Shown: in pieces, positions 8,047-15,179 of the stretch | Numbering within the stretch: position 1 is the first letter of the stretch | Layout: each line of letters starts with the position of its first letter | Origin: CALLPQ01 sp039819545 | Lineage (GTDB): Bacteria > Pseudomonadota > Alphaproteobacteria > Caulobacterales > Parvularculaceae | DNA length: 44,376 nucleotides | Assembly: GCA_039819545.1 (NCBI GenBank) | Contig: JBCBRS010000025.1 | Span: 1 to 44,376, forward strand | Direction of reading: 5' to 3' | Notes under the pieces: generated by a model | Database searches by the model: none | Told to the model about the DNA's origin: nothing | What the model saw: the letters and a program-made list of their open reading frames with translations, nothing else | Translations under genes and position numbers: made by a program

Positions 8047-8439
8047 ATGACCACGAAAACATCAACCCGAAAAAAAGCGGGCCGCAAGCCAGCCACCCGC
8101 CGCACCACAGCCAAGACTGTTGCGAAAAAGCCTACCGTCGGCGCCCGCAAGACCGCCGCGAAGGCGACAAAAAGCAAACCCACAGCGGCCAAAAAGCCCG
8201 CCACCACCGGACGCAAGCGTAAAGCCGACCGCGATATCGAAAAAGGGTATACGAACAAGCAGTTCGTGGCCAAACTCCGTCGCCTTGCCGACTCCATCGA
8301 GAAAGGCAAAAATTTCCAGATTATGGTTGCCGGTGAAAAAATTTATGTGCCGGATGCTGCGATTTTCAATATCGAGCATGAGCGCGAAAAAGGCGCCGAA
8401 GAGCTGGAATTCCAGATCAAATGGAAAAAAGCTGCCTAG
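8047..8439 (+). CDS. Histone H1-like tail fused to an amphi-Trp domain
   Basis: A 130-residue basic protein. The ATG at 8047 follows a strong AGGAG site (8037-8041). Residues 1-60 are almost only K, R, A, T, P and G with TAK, KKP and AKKP repeats, like histone H1-type tails in bacteria (AlgP, HctB), which bind DNA non-specifically. Residues 62-130 form a different module: DRDIEKGYTNKQFVAKLRRL, then KNFQIMVAGEKIYVPD, then EREKGAEELEFQIKWKK. This matches the amphi-Trp domain pattern (alternating hydrophobic/charged strand ending in an I-x-W). A role in nucleoid binding is likely from the tail; the job of the amphi-Trp domain is not known. A good intrinsic terminator follows 21 bases after the stop, so this is a single-gene transcript. 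Confidence 0.82.
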   Translation: MTTKTSTRKKAGRKPATRRTTAKTVAKKPTVGARKTAAKATKSKPTAAKKPATTGRKRKADRDIEKGYTNKQFVAKLRRLADSIEKGKNFQIMVAGEKIYVPDAAIFNIEHEREKGAEELEFQIKWKKAA

Positions 8440-8460
8440 CGGTTTTAACCGCAAGATCAA

Positions 8461-8492
8461 AAAGGGCGCCCCAAGACGGGCGCCCTTTTTTT
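8461..8492 (+). terminator. Rho-independent terminator
   Basis: A perfect 11-bp stem, AAAGGGCGCCC (8461-8471) and GGGCGCCCTTT (8478-8488), closes a six-base loop and runs into seven T residues. It directly follows the histone-like/amphi-Trp gene. Because the stem also starts with A residues, it could stop transcription from the other side too, but no gene converges here. Confidence 0.92.
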
Positions 8493-8552
8493 GTGCCTGG
8501 GCGGGGCAAATTACGGGGGTGATTTCCGGCGGGCCACCGCTTAAAAACCGGT

Positions 8553-9065
8553 ATGGACATCAAAACCGTCACTGACCCGGCACTGGCCCCCGTCTTTGCC
8601 AGCCTTGGTGCTGTGTCTTTCACACAAACCTTTGGTCATCTCTACAAGTCAGAAGATCTGCACGCGTTCTTGGAAACATCTCATCACGTGGATCTTTATG
8701 GGCGGCTGCTGCGTGATCCGGCATTTTGTCTGTGGCTGGTGATGGATGACGGGGAAGCCGTGGGCTATGCGGTGTGCGGCCCATCGGATTTGCCCGTGCC
8801 GAACCCGCCGCCCAACAGCGGGGAGTTATGCCGGCTATACATGGTGCAATCGGCGCAGGGGCAAGGGCTGGGCGATCAATTGCTGACCCAGTGTATGACA
8901 TGGCTAAAGGCGCATTTTGATCATATCTTTCTTAGTGTTTATGCGGAGAATATCCGTGCACAAAAACTGTACACCCGTTTTGGGTTCAAGAAAGTCCACG
9001 ATTACCACTATATGGTCGGCAATCACGCGGACCCTGAATGGATCATGCGTTGGTTTGGGGGGTAA
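8553..9065 (+). CDS. GNAT-family N-acetyltransferase
   Basis: A 170-residue acetyltransferase of the GNAT fold, which moves an acetyl group from acetyl-CoA to an amine. The acetyl-CoA pyrophosphate loop is visible as QSAQGQGLGDQLL (the Q-x-x-G-x-G/A motif, about residues 95-107), preceded by the beta-4 strand CRLYMV and followed by the typical end FLSVYAENIRAQKLYTRFGF. The F-V-H-DYHYMVG end resembles the spermidine/ribosomal-protein acetyltransferase-like general group, but the substrate cannot be told. Its last 23 bases overlap the 3' end of the histidine kinase gene on the opposite strand. Confidence 0.88.
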   Translation: MDIKTVTDPALAPVFASLGAVSFTQTFGHLYKSEDLHAFLETSHHVDLYGRLLRDPAFCLWLVMDDGEAVGYAVCGPSDLPVPNPPPNSGELCRLYMVQSAQGQGLGDQLLTQCMTWLKAHFDHIFLSVYAENIRAQKLYTRFGFKKVHDYHYMVGNHADPEWIMRWFGG

Positions 9066-11259
9066 GGAGGGCGGTCCGCGTCGATGCGCTGGCATTTTGC
9101 TCAATCTGCGCGCGCAGACAGTCCAGCAGGATACGCCTGTCAATGGGCTTGGCCACAAAGGCATCCATGCCCGCCTCGGTGCATAGGGTGCGATCGCGTT
9201 CCATTACATTGGCGGTAACCGCGACAATTGGCGTGTGGTGATCGTTTCCGTCCTCCAGTGCACGGATTTTCTTTGCCGCCTCAATTCCGCCCATTACGGG
9301 CATGGACATATCCATAACAATGCAATCGGGCGCCAGCTTTTCATAGGCGGCGATCGCATCGGCGCCATTACCAACCATATGCAGGCGGAACTCCGTCCCG
9401 TTCAGCATGGTCTGGAGAACCAGTTGGTTGATGGCGTTATCTTCTGCGACGAGGAGCGTGTAGCTGTCCTTGGTCTGATAAAAAGCGCGCCGGGGTTTCA
9501 CGGCGGCTTTGAGCTGGCGCGATGTCTCTTTGATTTCGCGAATGCTTTTTTTGAAGAGCGCGGTAATGATGGAATCAAGGAGGAGGGAGCTGCGTACCGG
9601 TTTAACGAGCCAGGCATCCACATGGGCATCGCCACGCTCTTCGATTTGCGTCCGTTCGCCTACGGAGGAGGTTATGATGACCGGCACGGCTCTGAATTGC
9701 TCGTCTGCCTGCATCTTGATGACGAACTCCTCGCCATTCATCTCCGGCATTTGATAATCGCTGATCACAAGCTCTATGGGCTTGCCCATGGAGGACGCAG
9801 CATAGAGCGCGGCCATCGCCTGCAGCGCGGAATTTGCCTCTACGGTTTCCAGGCCCCAACCGGTACAACGCTCCACCAGCATGCGGCGGTTGATGTCATT
9901 GTCATCGAGGATGAGAACGCGGGTCCCATCGATATCAAAGTCTTCCATGGCACGACCGCCTTGAATATCGGTATCAAGGGGTAACTCAATTTCGAACCAG
10001 AAGGTTGATCCCGCTCCCAGCTTGCTTTCCACGCCAAGATCGCCGTCCATCAAGTCTATGATTGACCGCGCAATGGCAAGGCCAAGACCGGTGCCTTCAA
10101 ACTGCCGCGTACTGCTGGTGTCCACCTGCTCAAACTGATCGAAGACACTGGCAAGCTGATCTTCGGGGATGCCGATCCCGGTGTCGGTTACCTCAAAACG
10201 GACCCACGCCTTATCCTCGCTGCGCCTACTGGTGACGCGCACCACCACATGGCCTTCCTCGGTAAACTTCACGGCATTGCCGATCAGATTTGTCAGAACC
10301 TGCCGTATACGGCCATTATCGCCAACAAAGCCCTCGGGGCAGTCCTGATGATAGTCAAAAATAACCTCAAGGTTTTTCTCCCGCGCTGTGGCGGAGACCA
10401 TGATTACCACATCCTCAACTGCGCGGCGCAGATTGAACGATTGGGCTTGTAAATCGACCTTGCCACTTTCAAATTTCGAAAAATCGAGAATGTCATTGAT
10501 CACATTGAGGAGGCTATTGCCTGACGACTTGATGATATTGGCGAGGTCTTTTTGTTTGTCGTCGAGCTTTGTGGTCATAAGTAGATCGGTCATGCCAATC
10601 ACGCCGTTCATCGGGGTACGGATCTCATGGCTCATATTGGCGAGAAAGTTTGCCTTGGTTTTGACCGCACTTTGCGCCTCGGTTACGGCGTTTAACAGCT
10701 TGTCGGTCTTCTCGTGGTGACGCCGCGCGAAGGAGGTTGCCGCGAGGAAGGCGACAATCATCATACCGCTGCACACATAGGCGGCCTTGGTGCCGAAGAC
10801 GAGAAGCGCCAGGAAGTAGGGGATGTAGGACGCGGACAGCAGCGTGTGCGCCGTACGGGGCATCACGCTCAACAGCAGACAGCCAATCATCCCGGCAAGG
10901 ACGACCAGAAAGGTCATCATCACCATTTCCGTTTCCCCGCCATAGGGCAGGAGCGACACGCACCATACGGAAAAACAGATGCCCATAAAAGTTGACAGGA
11001 TCAGAGCCAGCCGGAAACGTTTTCGCATTCTGGCGATAGAATTCGATTTCTTGCGATCGGCAATCCAGACCGGGCCACGAATGATCAGAATTGTAACAAA
11101 AAGCGCGACGGGCGAATAGAGCTGCCAAACAGGGACATTGCGGTCTATAAATAGGGTAATAACCGCAATGGCGCACGCTGCGCATGAGCCATAGCCGAGC
11201 AGCACCAGCCGCGCATAGTCGAGGTAAAGCTCCTCAACGTCCTGATCGTTTCGCCACAT
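9043..11259 (-). CDS. Membrane-bound hybrid histidine kinase with two receiver domains
   Basis: A 738-residue sensor kinase. Residues 1-180 hold about six hydrophobic segments and very short loops, so the sensor is probably the membrane bundle itself. The dimerisation/phosphoacceptor domain has H211 in NMSHEIRTPMNGVIG; the ATPase domain has the N box NLIGNAVKF (N328), G1 DTGIGIP (359-365) and G2 GTGLGLAIA. Receiver 1 starts near 446 (RVLILDDNDINRRML) with phosphoacceptor D501 in SDYQMPEMNG; receiver 2 starts near 600 (TLLVAEDNAINQLVL) with D650 in VMDMSMPVMGG and the conserved lysine in FVAKPI. There is no Hpt domain and no response regulator or Hpt gene beside it, so it must signal through a partner encoded elsewhere. 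Ribosome-binding site AGGGG precedes the ATG. Confidence 0.94.
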   Translation of the reverse strand: MWRNDQDVEELYLDYARLVLLGYGSCAACAIAVITLFIDRNVPVWQLYSPVALFVTILIIRGPVWIADRKKSNSIARMRKRFRLALILSTFMGICFSVWCVSLLPYGGETEMVMMTFLVVLAGMIGCLLLSVMPRTAHTLLSASYIPYFLALLVFGTKAAYVCSGMMIVAFLAATSFARRHHEKTDKLLNAVTEAQSAVKTKANFLANMSHEIRTPMNGVIGMTDLLMTTKLDDKQKDLANIIKSSGNSLLNVINDILDFSKFESGKVDLQAQSFNLRRAVEDVVIMVSATAREKNLEVIFDYHQDCPEGFVGDNGRIRQVLTNLIGNAVKFTEEGHVVVRVTSRRSEDKAWVRFEVTDTGIGIPEDQLASVFDQFEQVDTSSTRQFEGTGLGLAIARSIIDLMDGDLGVESKLGAGSTFWFEIELPLDTDIQGGRAMEDFDIDGTRVLILDDNDINRRMLVERCTGWGLETVEANSALQAMAALYAASSMGKPIELVISDYQMPEMNGEEFVIKMQADEQFRAVPVIITSSVGERTQIEERGDAHVDAWLVKPVRSSLLLDSIITALFKKSIREIKETSRQLKAAVKPRRAFYQTKDSYTLLVAEDNAINQLVLQTMLNGTEFRLHMVGNGADAIAAYEKLAPDCIVMDMSMPVMGGIEAAKKIRALEDGNDHHTPIVAVTANVMERDRTLCTEAGMDAFVAKPIDRRILLDCLRAQIEQNASASTRTALLTPQTNA

Positions 11260-11608
11260 AAATTATGCCCCTATCTGAATGTAATTTTTGCATGAACGGC
11301 TTTATCTTCCGTAAAGGGTCAGCCCTGATTTGGGAGCATCGGAAATTTGAATAAAATTTTCGCTGTTCAGGGATCGGTATCGTCAAAGACCGCGTACCGG
11401 CATCGCTTGAAATGACGAGGACTTATGCGAAACTATTATCAATGCTTGGTGTACAGACGGGTCATGGCGTTGACTAGCGGGCAGGCCTCATTTTCCCGGT
11501 CGTTCTGTAGTGGTGTGCATGCGTTGATTGTGCGCGCCCAAGGGTCACGCCTGGCGCCTCGGCGACGTAGTGTACGGATTATACTCGCCGTCGGCAGGCC
11601 GTGACGGC
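11260..11608. other. Intergenic stretch without a convincing gene
   Basis: This 349-base stretch lies between the start of the kinase gene and the stop of the DUF1150 gene. It should contain the kinase promoter; I could not fix a -35/-10 pair. One 59-codon plus-strand frame (11425-11604, with GAGGA before the ATG) is open but its product has no recognisable feature, so it is not called. Confidence 0.5.
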
Positions 11609-11905
11609 TTAGTGCACGTTAACCGGATTCATTTCCTGCTGACGGGCTGCCGCGAAGGCAAGATCGAGGTCACCGACCAGCGCTATCCGCTCACCGTCGG
11701 CGGCGTGGACGGAATAAAGCGTCGCATCGTCGGGGAGATCATAAGCGGTAAACCCGTCATCATCCATCAAATGTTCGGCCACGTCGGCTGCGATCACCGG
11801 CCGGATATAGACAAGCTTGCGCCCACCCATCTCAGCCAGTTCCTTTGGCGAGATTACCGGTACCTCATCATAGTCGGAGAAGGTTTTGATTTTCTGATCC
11901 GTCAT
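11609..11905 (-). CDS. DUF1150 family protein
   Basis: A 98-residue protein, taken to start at the ATG at 11905 (MTDQKIKTFSDYDEVPVIS) because AAGGA stands seven bases upstream; the open frame extends 37 codons more without similarity. The family is a small alphaproteobacterial one of unknown role; the match rests on the KLVYIRPVIAADVAEHL segment and the C-terminal LYSVHAADGERIALVGDLD and FAAARQQEMNPVNVH. In many relatives this gene stands next to a small heat-shock protein (Hsp20) gene; no such gene is present here. The intergenic region upstream (11906-12194, about 290 bases) contains the AT-rich patch TGATATTTTATAACATTT at 12043-12060, a plausible promoter region. Confidence 0.85.
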   Translation of the reverse strand: MTDQKIKTFSDYDEVPVISPKELAEMGGRKLVYIRPVIAADVAEHLMDDDGFTAYDLPDDATLYSVHAADGERIALVGDLDLAFAAARQQEMNPVNVH

Positions 11906-12194
11906 GGCCCATCCTTGAGGTGTACGCAGTCGCCCGCGTAACCTTTCCATTTTGTCAGTTTGCCAGCAAAAACTGAGCAAACCGTGAACACCCATCCAGC
12001 CAGATCGTCCCAACATTAGTCATCGCCCAACCCAACAGTAATTGATATTTTATAACATTTCAATGACGCAAGGTCGGGAAGCGATACCCGCATTGAGGGC
12101 GTCTTAAGAGACTAGGTGGCCCCTGCAGTGTTCTTGCCAACCGATGATCACGCAGATGTGCTGGCCTGAGTGCTTATTCTCCGCGCGACGCTGC

Positions 12195-13184
12195 TCATGG
12201 CGCTATTTTGCCGATGTCCTCTGCAAGGATTTGGGCGAAAAGATCAGAATCGATATTGCCCCCGGAAAGGGTCAGGCCCACGATCTTGTCCCGAACCGGC
12301 ACATGCCCGGCCAAAACAGCGGCAAGCGCCACGGCCCCGCCAGGCTCAAGCACGAGCTTGAGATATTTGAAGGCAAAGATCATCGCTGCCCGGACTTCTG
12401 CTTGTGTTAGGCTAACCCCGCCCGAGACGAGTTTTTCCATGATCGGCAAGGTTAGGCGGCCTGGGGTTGGGGTGGCGATGGCATCGCACTCGGTGGTTTG
12501 CGTAATATCCGCATGGCACCGCGCGCCTGAAGCGATGGAGGCCCAGCTTTCGGCAAAGCCTTCGGGTTCGGCGATGGTGATCGCTGTCTGTGGTGAGACC
12601 TCCTTTAAGATGGTGGCGCACCCGGCAGTCAGCCCGCCCCCGCCGCAGCAAATGACAAATTCGTCCATGGTGACGCCCAGCGCCTTGGCCTGGCTTGCGG
12701 CCTCTAAAGCTGCAGTCCCCTGACCTTCGATGATGTCCACATGGTCGTAGGAGGGGGCAAGCGCATATCCCTTTTCAGCGGCAAGCGGACGGCCAATGGC
12801 TTCGCGATCCTCACGATACCGATCATAGGTGATGATCTGCGCCCCGTAGGCACGGACTTTCTCAACCTTCAGGGCCGGGGCGTCGGCGGGCATGACGATG
12901 ACGGCTGGTATGTCAAAGTGACGGGCCGCGCGGGCAACGCCCTGTGCATGATTGCCTGATGACCAGGCGAGGACGCCTTTCTTTCGCTCGTCGGCGTTTA
13001 ATTGCGACAAGCGATTGAAGGCACCGCGAAATTTGAACGAGCCGCAGTGCTGGAGAACTTCTGACTTCATCAGCACGCGGCCGCCAAGGCGCTTGTTGAG
13101 AAGGTCATTCTCGATCAGGGGCGTATGGACGGCATGGCCTTTTAGCCGCTCTGCTGCCTTATAAATGCCGTCTGCGCTAACCAC
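12195..13184 (-). CDS. Threonine/serine dehydratase-like PLP enzyme
   Basis: A 329-residue fold-type II PLP enzyme of the threonine ammonia-lyase/serine racemase group, which deaminates threonine or serine to the 2-oxo acid and ammonia (or racemises serine). The Schiff-base lysine is K51 in GSFKFRGAFNRL, the asparagine loop is SSGNHAQGVA (about 75-84), and the phosphate-binding glycine loop is CGGGGLTAG (180-188). There is no C-terminal ACT regulatory domain, so it is the short, non-allosteric type, either a catabolic threonine dehydratase (tdcB-like), a serine racemase or a hydroxyaspartate dehydratase. Neighbours do not help to decide. It is monocistronic on the minus strand. Confidence 0.88.
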   Translation of the reverse strand: MVSADGIYKAAERLKGHAVHTPLIENDLLNKRLGGRVLMKSEVLQHCGSFKFRGAFNRLSQLNADERKKGVLAWSSGNHAQGVARAARHFDIPAVIVMPADAPALKVEKVRAYGAQIITYDRYREDREAIGRPLAAEKGYALAPSYDHVDIIEGQGTAALEAASQAKALGVTMDEFVICCGGGGLTAGCATILKEVSPQTAITIAEPEGFAESWASIASGARCHADITQTTECDAIATPTPGRLTLPIMEKLVSGGVSLTQAEVRAAMIFAFKYLKLVLEPGGAVALAAVLAGHVPVRDKIVGLTLSGGNIDSDLFAQILAEDIGKIAP

Positions 13185-13285
13185 TGTGTGGCCTCCCTTT
13201 ACTGGACCTTAGTATGACGCGGAGTATGTCATGGAGATGTTAAGGGTGAGTCATTTCGTTGGTGAAGACCCTTGCAAATGTGGCC

Positions 13286-14095
13286 TCAACGCAGGGCAAA
13301 GACGATGAGCGCTGCGCCCATCACGATGCGATAGAGCACAAAAGGCGTGTAGCTGATCCGCCGGGTCAGCGTCAGGAAGACGTGGATCGCGACGAGCGCC
13401 GCCACAAACGATAGAACCGCCACAATCAGCGCCGCGAGCACCGGCGTGTCATCGGCCCCGCCGGTCATAAGATCGAGCCCGGCAAACGCGCCAAGGGCAA
13501 GGATCGACGGGATCGCCAACAGCATGGAAAAGCGCGCGGCTTCTTCGCGAGACCAGCCGAGATAGCGTGCGGCGGTCATGGTCACGCCCGAGCGGCTTGC
13601 GCCGGGGATCAGCGCCAGTATTTGCGCCGCGCCAACCCGCAGAGCGTCGCCGAATGTCAGCCTGTCAATCGTCTTGGTACGGTTCACCGTTTGACGGTCG
13701 CTAAGCCAAAGGCCAACCGCAAAGACGATACTGGCGATACCAATGACCAGCGGATTGCGCAATTGATCCACGAGCCCGGTAATCCCCAGGACAAAGCCAA
13801 CCGCCAGCAACGGAATACTTGCCGCCACGAGCCGTAAGAAAAGATCGCGCGCCGCGGAGGATTTGCGCGATAGCGTATCCATGCCGCCCACCGCCAACAT
13901 GCGTGTCTCCCGGTGAAAATAGATCAGCACCGCACCGAGGGAGCCCACATGGGCGGCCACATCAATGGCGGGCCCCTGATCAGACCAGCTCTCAACAACG
14001 ATGGGCGCGAGGATCAGATGGGCGGAAGACGAAATCGGGAGGAATTCGGTGATGCCTTGAACAAGGGCAAGAACAAGCAATTGGATCAGGGGCAT
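13286..14095 (-). CDS. uppP: Undecaprenyl-diphosphatase UppP (BacA)
   Basis: Integral membrane phosphatase of 269 residues that turns undecaprenyl diphosphate into the monophosphate lipid carrier used for peptidoglycan and other envelope polymers. The BacA-type catalytic signatures are present: QGITEFLPISSSAHLIL with E17 (the E-x-x-x-E/Q region) and PGASRSGVTMTAARYLG with the catalytic serine-arginine loop. About eight membrane segments are evident. Start is the only sensible one, MPLIQLLVLALVQG. It is divergent from the lipoprotein gene at 14220; the 124 bases between should hold both promoters. Confidence 0.95.
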   Translation of the reverse strand: MPLIQLLVLALVQGITEFLPISSSAHLILAPIVVESWSDQGPAIDVAAHVGSLGAVLIYFHRETRMLAVGGMDTLSRKSSAARDLFLRLVAASIPLLAVGFVLGITGLVDQLRNPLVIGIASIVFAVGLWLSDRQTVNRTKTIDRLTFGDALRVGAAQILALIPGASRSGVTMTAARYLGWSREEAARFSMLLAIPSILALGAFAGLDLMTGGADDTPVLAALIVAVLSFVAALVAIHVFLTLTRRISYTPFVLYRIVMGAALIVFALR

Positions 14096-14219
14096 AGCAC
14101 ACTATGAATGTCTGTCTGGTGGGCGCTGTTGGACGCGCGCCCAAGAGCAGTTTGCGCGAGAGCTATCGGAATTTGCCGGGGCGCGATATGCTTCGCCCAG
14201 GAATTTTTTCGCAAACGAG

Positions 14220-15014
14220 ATGGCAATGATGGGACGTCCTGTGACCAACGCCGCGCGGCTTAGCGCGTTTCGCCCAATCGGGATTGCCGCGATGCTCACC
14301 CTAATGCTCAGCGCGGCCGGATGCGGCGGTGGGCCAAAACAGGTGAGCGCCCCGCCGCCGCCAACCGATTTATTGCGCACCTACGAGCAGGCGGTTATGG
14401 ACCCGGCCATTCCGGTGCGAATGCCGGGCGGGTTTGGCGACCAGTTGGAGGCCCGCACCCAATCCCGTTTTGCCGAGGCATTGAGCACGCTTGGCTACAC
14501 GATTGCACCGGGCTCTGCGCAAACCGGGGATGAGGCAAATGGGGATGATGTTTATGCGGTTTTGTTCTCGCTCGATGCGCCGCCTGGCCCGCGCGCCCAA
14601 AGCTGGCGCAGTCCGGTCCAAATTGAAGAGCAGATCAATCCGCAAGGGCGATTGCCCACGGGCCCGCTGCTGAATACCAGTGATTTTTCCGGCCCGCCGG
14701 CGGTAACCTTTAATCCGGGCCGGCGCGGTGCGCCCATTCTCAATCAAATCAAAATGCGGGTGACGGTGCGCCGGGGCACCCAAGATGTCTGGACAGGGGT
14801 TGCTTTCGCTGCGCTTGATGGGCGCTCGCGTGAAGGGCTGGCGCTTGCCATGGCTGATGCCCTTGCGGGGGCCATCGGCCGATCGCGTTCGCTCACCGAT
14901 TTTCGCTTTATACCCGTCCGCGCGGCTATCACGGAAGTGAGGGGGCTGGAGCGCACCAGCACTCCTCAAGACGCTGGCGACGAAGACTCTGTGGTTGAGA
15001 TTGCCGAGCCGTGA
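14220..15014 (+). CDS. Predicted outer-membrane or periplasmic lipoprotein, unknown
   Basis: A 264-residue protein with a lipoprotein signal: a hydrophobic stretch IGIAAMLTLMLSAAGCGGGP in which LSAAGC is a good lipobox, giving a mature N-terminal cysteine at about residue 34. The mature part has a proline-rich linker (SAPPPPTDLL) and then an alpha/beta domain that starts with FGDQLEARTQSRFAEALSTL and later has MRVTVRRGTQDVWTGVAFAA and GLALAMADALAGAIG; the layout recalls DUF4136-like lipoproteins but I cannot confirm this. The start is uncertain among ATG 14220, 14226 and 14229 because no clear ribosome-binding site is seen. Another exported protein of unknown function follows on the same strand after 165 bases. 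Confidence 0.78.
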   Translation: MAMMGRPVTNAARLSAFRPIGIAAMLTLMLSAAGCGGGPKQVSAPPPPTDLLRTYEQAVMDPAIPVRMPGGFGDQLEARTQSRFAEALSTLGYTIAPGSAQTGDEANGDDVYAVLFSLDAPPGPRAQSWRSPVQIEEQINPQGRLPTGPLLNTSDFSGPPAVTFNPGRRGAPILNQIKMRVTVRRGTQDVWTGVAFAALDGRSREGLALAMADALAGAIGRSRSLTDFRFIPVRAAITEVRGLERTSTPQDAGDEDSVVEIAEP

Positions 15015-15179
15015 TCTCATCGCGTTGAAGCGTTTCTCACGACAAAAAATTTTGGGGTGTGGCCTCGTCTCGCTAGCCGCCCGCTGCAAAGGCGGTACGC
15101 TCTGCTCAAATTCAGTGCCAGTGCCCGAGGATGGAACCGCGAAAGAGCCTTCCATCACGGACCAGAAAAGGATCAGGCC

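Noticed and set aside
11425..11604. 59-codon plus-strand frame with GAGGA before its ATG
   Set aside because: Product has no recognisable feature and an irregular composition; it overlaps antisense to the end of the DUF1150 region's neighbourhood only by position, and evidence is too thin.
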